Shown here: piece after piece, positions 27,179-36,101 of the stretch
How the letters are laid out: each line of letters begins with the position of its first letter
Position numbering within the stretch: position 1 is the stretch's first letter
Assembly: GCF_000513095.1 (NCBI RefSeq)
Contig: NZ_BAUT01000001.1
Coordinates: 124,001 to 188,000, forward strand
Direction: 5' to 3'
Length of the DNA: 64,000 bases
From: Halalkalibacter wakoensis JCM 9140
GTDB lineage: Bacteria > Bacillota > Bacilli > Bacillales > Bacillaceae_D
Translations under genes and position numbers: made by a program
The notes under the pieces: model-generated
Told to the model about the DNA's origin: nothing
The model's database searches: none
Seen by the model: only the letters and a program-made list of their open reading frames with translations

Positions 27179-27391
27179 ATGATTGAATTAATTCGGTTAA
27201 ATGGTAAACCATTTTTATTAAATGCATTGTTAATTGAACAAGTAGAAGCGTTCCCTGATACGACTATTACGCTGTTAAGCGGAAAGAAAATAGTGGTAAA
27301 AAATAGTATAGAAGAAGTACAAAAATTGATTAATGTTCGGTTTAATCAAATTGGTTTAATTGGAATTTATAAAGATGTGGAGGGGTCATGA
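27179..27391 (+). CDS. swrD: FlbD-family protein SwrD
   Basis: This 70-residue protein, MIELIRLNGKPFLLNALLIEQVEAFPDTTITLLSGKK..., fits the FlbD family; B. subtilis SwrD (YlzI) increases flagellar motor power. The conserved N-terminus requires ATG 27179, which has no adjacent ribosome site (see the hairpin entry). It shares its final bases with fliL, whose TTG follows immediately. Confidence 0.9.
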   Translation: MIELIRLNGKPFLLNALLIEQVEAFPDTTITLLSGKKIVVKNSIEEVQKLINVRFNQIGLIGIYKDVEGS

Positions 27392-27823
27392 TTGTTTAAA
27401 AATAAGCTTGTAAACATCATGCTAATCATTTTAGTAGCACTTACGCTAGTTGGCGTAGTTGCATTTGTGCTTGTTAATCAATATATGAATGAACCTGACC
27501 CTGATGCTGAACCTACGATTGACGAAATCATTGCCCAGTCATTTGATACAGCTGAAATTACAACAAACCTCCTTTCTAATGACTTTGTTCGAGCCTCTTT
27601 CCGAATACACGTTGATAGCAAAGGTGCATTAACGGAAGTTCAAAAACGCGATTTTCAAGTGAAGAATATTATTTTACGAGCCTTATCTGGCAAAAGGGCT
27701 TCAGATTTAGCTGGTCCTGAAGGAATTGAGGCGTTCGAGGATGACATTCGCAACCAAATTAATGAGTTAATGCAAGAGGGGGAAGTTATTCAAGTTTATA
27801 CAACTGCTTGGGTAATCCAGTAA
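27392..27823 (+). CDS. fliL: Flagellar basal-body-associated protein FliL
   Basis: This 143-residue inner-membrane protein has one N-terminal membrane segment (about residues 5-28) and an external domain ending QVYTTAWVIQ. FliL interacts with stators and the rotor. The start is TTG 27392 after TGGAGGGG, immediately downstream of the swrD stop. Confidence 0.92.
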   Translation: MFKNKLVNIMLIILVALTLVGVVAFVLVNQYMNEPDPDAEPTIDEIIAQSFDTAEITTNLLSNDFVRASFRIHVDSKGALTEVQKRDFQVKNIILRALSGKRASDLAGPEGIEAFEDDIRNQINELMQEGEVIQVYTTAWVIQ

Positions 27824-27856
27824 CATTTTGTTACCCAACATAAAGAGGTGAGGATC

Positions 27857-28849
27857 TTGGCTGACGTTTTGTCACAGGGAGAGATTGATGCCCTGTTATC
27901 AGCACTTTCAACTGGAGAAATGAATGCTGATGAATTAAAAAAAGAAGAAAAAGAATCAAAAGTAAAAGTTTATGATTTCAAGAGAGCGTTACGTTTTTCG
28001 AAAGATCAAATTCGAAGTCTGTCACGAATTCATGAAAATTTCGCTAGATTATTAACAACCTACTTTTCAGCACAATTGCGTACACATGTTCAAATTTCAG
28101 TCGCATCAGTTGATCAACTTCCTTACGAGGAGTTTATTCGGTCCATACCAAAAATGACGATCTTAAATGTTTTTGAACCGTATCCTTTAGATGGAAGACT
28201 GCTTATGGAAATTAACCCAAACATTGCGTATGCGATGTTAGACCGGCTATTAGGTGGTAGAGGGGTAAGTGTGAACAAAGTGGAAAATCTAACTGAAATT
28301 GAGACAAGAATCATGTCGCAGCTTTTTCAGCGCACGTTAGATAGTTTTCAAGAAGCATGGAGCTCTGTTATCGAGCTTGATCCAGTCATGGAGGAGATTG
28401 AGGTTAATCCGCAGTTTCTTCAAATGGTTTCTCCAAATGAAACGGTTGTCGTCATTTCACTTTCTACTACAATTGCCGAAACGTCTGGAATGATTAATAT
28501 TTGTTTGCCACATGTTGTATTGGAAGAAGTATTGCCGAAGCTTTCGGTTCATTATTGGATGCAAGAAAAGAAAAAGCAAAGAGAACCTGGCGAAATAGAG
28601 AGCATTGAAATGAACATACAAAAAGCTCCTTTGCTCATTCAAGCAGAGCTTGGCCGTTCAGAAATTTCCATTCAGGAGTTTTTGCATCTCGATCAAGGAG
28701 ATGTTATTGAATTAAATCAACTTATCAATCAACCACTAATTGTAACCGTTGGTGGCGAAAGAAAATATCATGCTCAACCAGGAAAGTCAAAGAATAAGAT
28801 TGCTGTCCAAGTGACAGGAATTATTGAGGAGGCAGAGGAAAATGAATGA
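27857..28849 (+). CDS. fliM: Flagellar motor switch protein FliM
   Basis: At 330 residues it is standard for FliM. The N-terminal CheY-binding peptide is DVLSQGEIDALLSAL; the middle CheC-like domain contains IRSLSRIHENFARLLTTYFSAQLR and PNIAYAMLDRLLGGRG; the C-terminal SpoA domain includes LGRSEISIQEFLHLDQGDVIEL. The start is TTG 27857 (MADVLSQ), with GAGGTGAGG upstream, not the GTG at 27848. It overlaps fliY by 8 bp. Confidence 0.96.
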   Translation: MADVLSQGEIDALLSALSTGEMNADELKKEEKESKVKVYDFKRALRFSKDQIRSLSRIHENFARLLTTYFSAQLRTHVQISVASVDQLPYEEFIRSIPKMTILNVFEPYPLDGRLLMEINPNIAYAMLDRLLGGRGVSVNKVENLTEIETRIMSQLFQRTLDSFQEAWSSVIELDPVMEEIEVNPQFLQMVSPNETVVVISLSTTIAETSGMINICLPHVVLEEVLPKLSVHYWMQEKKKQREPGEIESIEMNIQKAPLLIQAELGRSEISIQEFLHLDQGDVIELNQLINQPLIVTVGGERKYHAQPGKSKNKIAVQVTGIIEEAEENE

Positions 28850-30064
28850 TGATATGCTTTCCCAAGATGAAATAAACGAACTGTTAAAAGGTGTAAGTGG
28901 AGACACAGACGAACAAAGTGATGAACAACCAAAGGAAACAGAACCCTTACAGTTAGCTGATTATCTATCAGATATTGAAAAGGATGCGCTTGGAGAAATT
29001 GGCAATATATCATTTGGTAGTGCAGCAACTGCATTGTCAACCCTATTGAATCAGAAGGTCGACATAACGACACCACAACTTTCGATGATTCAAAGGAGAG
29101 AACTTGAACAGGAATTCCCGCAACCACATGTAGCAGTTCATGTTGAATATACAGAAGGGTTTCAAGGTATTAACTTATTAGTGATTCAAACAAGAGATGC
29201 TGCGATCATAGCTGATTTAATGCTTGGTGGCGATGGGACAGAGCTTCGTCTGAACTTAGTGAGATGCATGTAAGTGCCGTCCAAGAAGCTATGAATCAAA
29301 TGATGGGATCTGCATCCACATCGATGTCGACGATCTTTAATAAGAGAGTAGATATTTCTCCTCCAGGTATTGATTTAATGGATGTGAGAAAAGACAAAGG
29401 TACGTCCCAAGTTCCTGAAGATGACATTCTTGTAAAAACATCTTTTAGGCTAAAAGTAGGCGAATTGATTGATTCAAATATTATGCAATTGGTCACAGTA
29501 CCATTTGCTAAAAATTTGGTGGAAGAGTTAATGAATCCAGGGCAGTCTGAAGAAACACCACAGCAAGCTCAATCAGAAAAGCCAGTGGAGCCGAACAAAG
29601 AGGAAAAGGAAAATCCAGGTGTTTCACAACCTTCACAGCCGATGCAAAGGAAAGAAGTTGAGCCAACTACTCATCAGGCACAACCACAACCTACTTACGA
29701 AGAGAGAGGTCAGCAGCATTTAGGTAGTTTTCAACAAAGGGAAGTGGATGTTCAACCAGCAGCATTTTCCACATTTGCACCGCCGAAGCTATCGCAAACA
29801 GAATCAAATAATTTGAATATGCTATTAGACATTCCTCTTTCAGTTACAGTTGAGTTGGGAAGAACAAAGCGTTCCATAAAGGAAATACTTGAATTCACAC
29901 AAGGATCGATCATTGAACTTGATAAGTTAGCCGGAGAACCAGTTGATATATTGGTTAACCAAAAGCTAATAGCAAAAGGAGAAGTCGTTGTCATCGATGA
30001 GAATTTTGGTGTAAGGGTGACAGATATCGTTAGTCAAGAAGATCGTATACGAAATTTAAAATAA
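28842..30064 (+). CDS. fliY: Flagellar motor switch phosphatase FliY, one frame break
   Basis: FliY is both a switch component and a CheY-P phosphatase in Bacillus. The N-terminal [13 protein letters not shown] resembles Fli[22 protein letters not shown] is the first CheC-type active site; a Pro/Gln-rich linker leads to the C-terminal SpoA domain ([24 protein letters not shown]). The frame breaks between about 29240 and 29252; adding one base joins LGGDGTE to [21 protein letters not shown], which carries the second active site. A sequencing deletion is likely. The start is ATG 28842. Confidence 0.92.
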
Positions 30065-30079
30065 GAAAAGGTGAATGAC

Positions 30080-30442
30080 ATGTCAGCGAGAGTGTTAATA
30101 GTTGATGATGCGGCTTTTATGCGCATGATGATTAAGGATATATTATCAAAAAATGGTTTTGATGTAGTAGGTGAGGCCAATGATGGGGCCGAAGCGGTAG
30201 AAAAGTTTAAGGAATTGTCACCAGATCTTGTCACAATGGACATTACAATGCCGGAAATGGATGGTATCACAGCTTTAAAGGAAATCAAAGCCATTGACCC
30301 GAGTGCTAAAATTATAATGTGTTCTGCGATGGGACAGCAAGCGATGGTTATTGATGCCATTCAAGCTGGAGCAAAAGACTTCATCGTAAAACCATTTCAA
30401 GCCGATCGAGTAGTAGAAGCTATTCAAAAAGCACTTGGCTAG
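30080..30442 (+). CDS. cheY: Chemotaxis response regulator CheY
   Basis: This 120-residue single receiver domain starts SARVLIVDDAAFMRMMIKDIL. The acidic pair is Asp10/Asp11-like (VDD), the phosphorylated Asp lies in VTMDITMPEMDG, the switch position is Ser (CSAM), and Lys is in IVKPFQ. CheY-P binds FliM/FliY. The start is ATG 30080 after AAAGGTGA; an upstream GTG overlaps that site. No kinase gene cheA is present in this operon. Confidence 0.96.
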   Translation: MSARVLIVDDAAFMRMMIKDILSKNGFDVVGEANDGAEAVEKFKELSPDLVTMDITMPEMDGITALKEIKAIDPSAKIIMCSAMGQQAMVIDAIQAGAKDFIVKPFQADRVVEAIQKALG

Positions 30443-30476
30443 AATGTTCCATAACGGGGGGGGCGTAACGAAAATA

Positions 30477-31175
30477 ATGAGCAATAAAGTGTTTATCGTA
30501 GCTCTCATTTTCCTTTTTACTTTTGTTGGATTACCACCTTTGGCACAAGCGAACACACCAAATGATGAGAATCGTAGAGTATCAGAAACGTTAAATCCAT
30601 CTACGGAGGAACCAGTAGAAGATGAAATGAGTCCTTCTGCACCTGTACCTGAAACAGAAGAGGGTTCAATGGAGGAAATAATTCCTGAGCAAAATACGTT
30701 TCTCATTTTTGCTCAGATGATTAGTGCACTTGCATTGGTCATCGTACTTATTTATTTTCTTTTACGTTTTATTAGTAAACGGTCGCAGTCGTTTCATTCA
30801 TCTAAACTCCTTGAAAATATAGGGGGAGTTCCAGTTGGCGCAAATAAATCTGTTCAATTGGTTAAAATTGGAGATCGGGTGTTGGTTGTTGGTGTTGGTG
30901 ATTCGATTCAGTTACTAAAAGAAATAGAAGACAAAGATGAAGTGAGAGCGATTATGACTCATCAACAAGAACAATTGGAGCAGTTTGATCAACCGATCCA
31001 AAAGTTCTCCAATTGGATTCAAAATAAAGTGAATCGTAACTCAAGTGAACAAATGAACAAAGGATCCAAATCACTGAATGATGAACGATTTAAAAGTCTA
31101 TTAGAAAATAACTTGAAAGAAGTTTCAAAATCACAGAAGCAATTGCGTGATGTCGTAAAGGAGCGTGATAAGTAA
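30477..31175 (+). CDS. fliO: Flagellar biosynthetic protein FliO (FliZ)
   Basis: The 232-residue protein has an N-terminal signal peptide (VFIVALIFLFTFVGLPPLAQA, cleavage near Ala-Asn), an acidic Pro/Glu external linker, one membrane helix (about residues 85-106), and a cytoplasmic FliO domain (LLENIGGVPVGANKSVQLVKIGDRVLVVGVG). In Bacillus it is called FliZ and helps assemble the FliP ring. The start is ATG 30477; the nearest purine-rich site is a G8 run 14 nt away. It shares one base with fliP. Confidence 0.88.
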   Translation: MSNKVFIVALIFLFTFVGLPPLAQANTPNDENRRVSETLNPSTEEPVEDEMSPSAPVPETEEGSMEEIIPEQNTFLIFAQMISALALVIVLIYFLLRFISKRSQSFHSSKLLENIGGVPVGANKSVQLVKIGDRVLVVGVGDSIQLLKEIEDKDEVRAIMTHQQEQLEQFDQPIQKFSNWIQNKVNRNSSEQMNKGSKSLNDERFKSLLENNLKEVSKSQKQLRDVVKERDK

Positions 31176-31879
31176 TGCTAGATTCGTTCCTTCTTTCAGC
31201 AGTCACGACAGTACCTGGACTCGATCTTGATTTTATTTCGGACGAGCCAGCCAATGTGGCCACAACCATTCAACTGCTTCTTGTTTTAACGGTCCTGTCA
31301 TTAGCACCTTCTATTCTAATCTTAATGACAAGTTTTACGAGAATTGTTATTGTTCTTTCATTTGTACGCCAAGGGTTGGCCACTCAATCTATGCCACCCA
31401 ATCAAGTTCTAATTGGTATAGCACTTTTTCTTACATTTTTTATTATGGCACCCATTTTTGCCGAAGTGAATGAAACGGCGCTTACTCCTTTTTTTGAGGG
31501 AGAAATTGATCAAGAAGAAGCTTTATATTTAGCTTCTATTCCATTAAAAGAATTTATGGCAAACCATACGCGGGAAAAAGATTTAGCTCTTTTTATGGGT
31601 TATGCTGGTTTAGATCGACCGGAAACGCTCGACGATATTCCTCTGACTGCTTTAGTTCCTGCTTTTGCAATTAGTGAGTTAAAAACAGCCTTTCAAATAG
31701 GCTTTTTAATCTTCATTCCATTTTTAGTCATTGACATGATTGTAGCAAGTGTCTTGATGTCAATGGGAATGATGATGCTACCGCCTGTAATGATTGCCTT
31801 GCCTTTTAAAATACTGTTATTTGTTTTAGTCGACGGTTGGTATTTAATTGTTCAATCGTTGTTACTTAGCTTTCAATAA
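31175..31879 (+). CDS. fliP: Flagellar export gate protein FliP
   Basis: The 234-residue membrane protein has four predicted helices. Diagnostic segments are SLAPSILILMTSFTRIVIVLSFVRQGL, PPNQVLIGIALFLTFFIMAP and the C-terminal MGMMMLPPVMIALPFKILLFVLVDGWYLI. FliP pentamers form the core of the export gate. It overlaps fliO by one base. Confidence 0.97.
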   Translation: MLDSFLLSAVTTVPGLDLDFISDEPANVATTIQLLLVLTVLSLAPSILILMTSFTRIVIVLSFVRQGLATQSMPPNQVLIGIALFLTFFIMAPIFAEVNETALTPFFEGEIDQEEALYLASIPLKEFMANHTREKDLALFMGYAGLDRPETLDDIPLTALVPAFAISELKTAFQIGFLIFIPFLVIDMIVASVLMSMGMMMLPPVMIALPFKILLFVLVDGWYLIVQSLLLSFQ

Positions 31880-31892
31880 GGTGGTGGGGTAA

Positions 31893-32162
31893 ATGAGTCC
31901 CGAATTTGTTATCAGTATGGCAGAAAATGGAGTATGGACCGTCCTCCTAGTGGCGGGTCCGCTTTTACTCGTTGCACTCGGCCTAGGTTTATTTGTAAGT
32001 ATTTTTCAGGCTACAACACAAATTCAAGAGCAAACTCTTGCCTTTATACCGAAAATTGTCGGTGTTTTTGCGGCACTAATTATATTCGGTCCTTGGATGT
32101 TATCTAATGTTACGAATTTCACGTACCAAATTTTTAGCAATCTTCATAGGTTTGTTGGATAA
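31893..32162 (+). CDS. fliQ: Flagellar export gate protein FliQ
   Basis: This is an 89-residue protein with two membrane helices. AGPLLLVALGLGLFVSIFQATTQIQEQTL is the FliQ signature. The start is ATG 31893 after AAGGTGGTGGGG. It lies 13 bp after fliP and 3 bp before fliR. Confidence 0.96.
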   Translation: MSPEFVISMAENGVWTVLLVAGPLLLVALGLGLFVSIFQATTQIQEQTLAFIPKIVGVFAALIIFGPWMLSNVTNFTYQIFSNLHRFVG

Positions 32163-32165
32163 TGA

Positions 32166-32939
32166 TTGATTTTTATTAATGTTTTACCTGCCTTTTTACT
32201 CGTTTTTATGAGAGTTCTTGCTTTCTTAGCCGTGTTGCCCATTTATTCACATAGGTCGATTCCAAATACAATGAAGATCGGATTGTCTCTTTTCCTAGCA
32301 TGGACAATGGTATTTACATTAGAATCTCCTGTCATTGCGTTTGATTCAATGTACTATTTTCTTTTGATTAAAGAAGTATTAGTAGGGTTATTTGTAGGGC
32401 TTATTGCGACTATTTTATTATATGCGATTCAAGTAGCTGGTGGATTTATCGATTATAGTATGGGGTTTATGATTGCAAATGTCGTTGATCCTCAAACGGG
32501 AGCGCAAACGCCACTGACTGGTAGTTATCTATACACATTCGCTCTGCTGTTTTTGTTGTTAGTCAACGGTCATCATTTATTATTAGATGGAATTTTTTAT
32601 AGTTATCAGTTTGTTCCAATGGATCAAGTTTTTCTCCCTTTTGGTCAAGAAAATATAATTCAATTTGTAACAACTACGTTTAATGCAATGTTTATTATTG
32701 CCTTTCAAATGGCTTTCCCGATCGTCGGTTCCCTATTTTTAGTTGATGTTGGGTTAGGGATGGTCTCAAGAGCGGTTCCCCAAATGAATGTGTTTGTTGT
32801 CGGAATGCCTTTAAAAATTATTGTTGGGTTGTTATTGTTAACAGTTTTCATGGGAGTGTTCTTTATGGTCGTTCAACGTTTGTTTGATCAATTGATTGTC
32901 ACGATGCGAACGTTATTACAATTACTCGGGGGGGCATAA
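32166..32939 (+). CDS. fliR: Flagellar export gate protein FliR
   Basis: The 257-residue multi-helix membrane protein contains FLLVFMRVLAFLAVLPIYSHRSIPNTMKIG and GFIDYSMGFMIANVVDPQTGAQTPLTG, both FliR hallmarks. The start is TTG 32166; the nearby ATG 32162 leads into an immediate stop. The ribosome site is weak, consistent with coupling to fliQ just upstream. It ends one base before flhB. Confidence 0.95.
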   Translation: MIFINVLPAFLLVFMRVLAFLAVLPIYSHRSIPNTMKIGLSLFLAWTMVFTLESPVIAFDSMYYFLLIKEVLVGLFVGLIATILLYAIQVAGGFIDYSMGFMIANVVDPQTGAQTPLTGSYLYTFALLFLLLVNGHHLLLDGIFYSYQFVPMDQVFLPFGQENIIQFVTTTFNAMFIIAFQMAFPIVGSLFLVDVGLGMVSRAVPQMNVFVVGMPLKIIVGLLLLTVFMGVFFMVVQRLFDQLIVTMRTLLQLLGGA

Positions 32940-32940
32940 A

Positions 32941-34035
32941 ATGCAAAATTTCAAGTGGCGTTTAAACCTACAATATTTTGCTGAAGAAAAAACAGAAAAA
33001 GCAACCCCGAAAAAACGACAGGACACACGAAAAAAGGGACAAGTAGCCAAAAGTACGGACGTGAATACGGCCATTATTTTGTTATTGGTTTTCTTATTTT
33101 TATGGATGTTCGGTGGATTGCTCGGAGAAACCTTATTCAATTTATTAAAACATACATTCCAAACGTACCTTTTAATGGATATGACAGAAGCTACGGTTTC
33201 AACCCTGTTTTATGAATTGGTAATGGAAGCAGCGCTTGTACTTTTGCCCATTATGGTTATTGCATTAATCGCTGGGGTGGCAGCAAGCTACATTCAGGTT
33301 GGGGTGTTATTTGCTCCAGAGGCTGTTAAGATGAAGCTGTCGAAGCTTGATCCTATAAAAGGGGCAAAACGAATTTTTTCCGTTCGAGCTATTGTGGAGC
33401 TTCTGAAATCCTTATTGAAAATATCGTTAGCAGGCCTAGTCGTATTTGTCATCATATGGATGAGTTTAGAAGATGTGATGTTGTTATCGCAGAAGAGTGT
33501 TTCGGAAGGCTTTGCTATGATTGCGCAATTGACCGCTCTATTAGGAATAGCTGTTGCGATTATTTTATTAATTTTATCTATTCCTGATTATCTATATCAA
33601 AAATATGACCACGAAAAGCAAATGAAGATGTCAAAGAAAGACATTAAAGATGAACATAAAAACATGGAAGGGGATCCTCGAATTAAATCAAAACGTAAGC
33701 AGAAACAAATGGAAATGGCCATGCAAAGAATGATGCAAGAGGTACCAAAAGCAGATGTAGTCATAACCAATCCTACACATTTTGCTGTTGCATTGCGATA
33801 TGATGAAGAAAAAGCAGATGCACCATTTGTAGTTGCAAAAGGTGTTGATTTTGTAGCTCAGAAAATTAAAGGAATTGCTGCTGACCATGAAGTTGTTACG
33901 GTTGAAAATAAGCCATTAGCAAGAGCTTTGTATCATCAGGCTGATATTGGTGATCAAGTACCAGAAGATTTGTTTAAGGCAGTCGCTGAAATACTTGCCT
34001 ATGTCTATCGTCTAAAAAATAAACAAATAAATTAG
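32941..34035 (+). CDS. flhB: Flagellar export switch protein FlhB
   Basis: At 364 residues it has an N-terminal EEKTEKATPKKRQDTRKKGQVAKS motif, four membrane helices and a cytoplasmic domain. The autocleavage NPTH motif lies in VVITNPTHFAVALRYDEEKADAP. Cleavage switches export from hook to filament. The start is ATG 32941 after a G-rich site. The free-standing YlqH at 4.7 kb is homologous to its C-terminus. Confidence 0.97.
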   Translation: MQNFKWRLNLQYFAEEKTEKATPKKRQDTRKKGQVAKSTDVNTAIILLLVFLFLWMFGGLLGETLFNLLKHTFQTYLLMDMTEATVSTLFYELVMEAALVLLPIMVIALIAGVAASYIQVGVLFAPEAVKMKLSKLDPIKGAKRIFSVRAIVELLKSLLKISLAGLVVFVIIWMSLEDVMLLSQKSVSEGFAMIAQLTALLGIAVAIILLILSIPDYLYQKYDHEKQMKMSKKDIKDEHKNMEGDPRIKSKRKQKQMEMAMQRMMQEVPKADVVITNPTHFAVALRYDEEKADAPFVVAKGVDFVAQKIKGIAADHEVVTVENKPLARALYHQADIGDQVPEDLFKAVAEILAYVYRLKNKQIN

Positions 34036-34066
34036 TAAATATTGATTCAGTTAGGGGAGAAGTTTT

Positions 34067-36100
34067 TTGGCTGCAAGAGATTTATCTGTATTATTAGGGG
34101 TTATTTTAATTGTCATCATGCTTATCATCCCGTTGCCTACGGCGATGTTAGATTTTCTAATCATTATTAATATTTCTCTTGCCCTCATTATTATCCTTGT
34201 TGCAATGAATACGCAAGAACCACTGCAATTCTCCATCTTTCCTACATTGCTCTTACTTGTTACGTTGTTTCGGTTAGGGTTAAATGTATCGACAACTCGT
34301 TCGATCCTTGGAGAAGCGAATGCAGGAAATGTAATTGATACGTTTGGTAATTTTGTGGTAGGTGGAAATGCGTTAGTTGGTTTCGTTGTGTTTTTAATTT
34401 TAATTATTATTCAGTTCCTCGTTATTACAAAGGGTGCTGAACGTGTTTCAGAAGTTGGGGCACGTTTCACGTTAGACGCTATGCCAGGGAAACAAATGAG
34501 TATTGATGCAGACCTAAATGCAGGCATGATTTCAGATATTGAGGCAAAACAACGAAGAGAAAAAATAGAAAGAGAAGCTGACTTCTACGGTTCGATGGAT
34601 GGTGCTAGTAAGTTCGTAAAAGGGGATGCCATTGCGGGTATTGTCATCGTTATTATTAATTTATTATTTGGTCTAATTATAGGTATGACTCAAATGGGAA
34701 TGGACCTATCGACATCAGCATCAACGTACACACTTTTAACGGTTGGAGACGGCCTTGTCAGTCAAATTCCAGCCTTACTCATTTCGACAGCTACGGGTAT
34801 TGTTGTTACACGTGCTGCTTCAGAAGGAAATTTAGGTCACGATATAACAAAACAGATTTTCGCATACCCTAAAATGCTTTATATTGCTGGAGGAACAATT
34901 TTTCTATTAGGTGTAATTACGCCTATTAGTCCTGTATTCACGTTTCCGATTGCTATCCTTTTAGGACTAGGAGGCTTTTTCCTTTCTAAGAATGAGCAAA
35001 TAGTTAAAACGGAAGAGGAGCAAGTAGAGGATGAAGTGGAAGCGGATGATATGAAGTCCCCAGAAAGTGTTGTCAATTTATTGCAAATTGATCCAATTGA
35101 ATTTGAATTTGGCTATGGTCTTATTCCGCTAGCTGATGCCAATCAAGGTGGGGATTTATTAGATCGGGTTGTTATGATTAGAAGACAAATGGCACTTGAA
35201 TTAGGAATGATTGTTCCTGTAATTAGAATTCGAGATAATATTCAACTACAACCGAATGAGTATACGATTAAAATTAAAGGCAATGAGATTGCCAAAGGCG
35301 ATTTATTGCTTGACCATTATATGGCAATGAGTCCTGGATTTGAAGATGAAAGCATTATTGGGGTAGAGACAGTTGAACCGGCATTTGGATTACCAGCTCT
35401 CTGGATTGGGGAAGAGATGAAAGAGCAAGCTGAATTATCAGGTTATACAGTTGTTGATCCACCATCTGTTGTGTCCACTCACTTAACAGAAGTGATTAAG
35501 CGCCACGCCCACGAATTATTAGGACGTCAAGAAACGAAACAGTTAGTGGATCATCTAAAAGAAACATATCCTGCTCTTGTAGAAGAAGTAACACCTAATA
35601 CATTATCTACAGGAGAAATCCAAAAAGTATTAACGAATCTTTTGAAAGAGAACGTGTCTATTCGTAACCTGCCCATTATCTTTGAAACATTAGCTGATTA
35701 TGGACATATGACGAAAGATATGGATTTAGTAACCGAATATGTCAGACAATCCCTATCACGTCAAATTTCTAAACAGATGACCATTCCAGGTGAGCCACTT
35801 TATGTGATTACATTGAGTGGACAAGTGGAAAAGAAGGTAGCTGATTCTGTGCAACAAACGGAGCATGGTAATTTTATTTCTATGGATCCAAATGATTCTC
35901 AAGCGATTCTAGAAGCAACGGCTCAAGAAACAGAACGACTTAGCCAAATGGGACAACAAGCCGTTATCCTTTGTTCCCCGGCTGTCCGAATGTATGTAAG
36001 ACAATTGTTAGAAAGGTATTTACCACAAGTTCCGATCTTATCTTACAATGAACTTGAAGCTGATGTAGAAGTGCAGAGTGTAGGGGTGGTGAACATATAG
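34067..36100 (+). CDS. flhA: Flagellar export protein FlhA
   Basis: This 677-residue membrane protein has about eight N-terminal membrane helices (residues ~10-310) and a cytoplasmic ring domain. The FHIPEP signature appears as RLGLNVSTTRSIL, VVGGNALVGFVVFLILIIIQFLVITKGAERVSEVGARFTLDAMPGKQMSIDADLNAG. The C-domain contains LTEVIKRHAHELLGRQETKQLVD. The start is TTG 34067, with AGGGGAGA upstream. It is 1 bp from flhF. Confidence 0.97.
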   Translation: MAARDLSVLLGVILIVIMLIIPLPTAMLDFLIIINISLALIIILVAMNTQEPLQFSIFPTLLLLVTLFRLGLNVSTTRSILGEANAGNVIDTFGNFVVGGNALVGFVVFLILIIIQFLVITKGAERVSEVGARFTLDAMPGKQMSIDADLNAGMISDIEAKQRREKIEREADFYGSMDGASKFVKGDAIAGIVIVIINLLFGLIIGMTQMGMDLSTSASTYTLLTVGDGLVSQIPALLISTATGIVVTRAASEGNLGHDITKQIFAYPKMLYIAGGTIFLLGVITPISPVFTFPIAILLGLGGFFLSKNEQIVKTEEEQVEDEVEADDMKSPESVVNLLQIDPIEFEFGYGLIPLADANQGGDLLDRVVMIRRQMALELGMIVPVIRIRDNIQLQPNEYTIKIKGNEIAKGDLLLDHYMAMSPGFEDESIIGVETVEPAFGLPALWIGEEMKEQAELSGYTVVDPPSVVSTHLTEVIKRHAHELLGRQETKQLVDHLKETYPALVEEVTPNTLSTGEIQKVLTNLLKENVSIRNLPIIFETLADYGHMTKDMDLVTEYVRQSLSRQISKQMTIPGEPLYVITLSGQVEKKVADSVQQTEHGNFISMDPNDSQAILEATAQETERLSQMGQQAVILCSPAVRMYVRQLLERYLPQVPILSYNELEADVEVQSVGVVNI

Positions 36101-36101
36101 C

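Noticed and set aside
30456-30463. G8 run upstream of fliO as a phase-variation tract
   Set aside because: It lies outside the coding frame and looks like a ribosome site; given indel errors elsewhere its length is uncertain.
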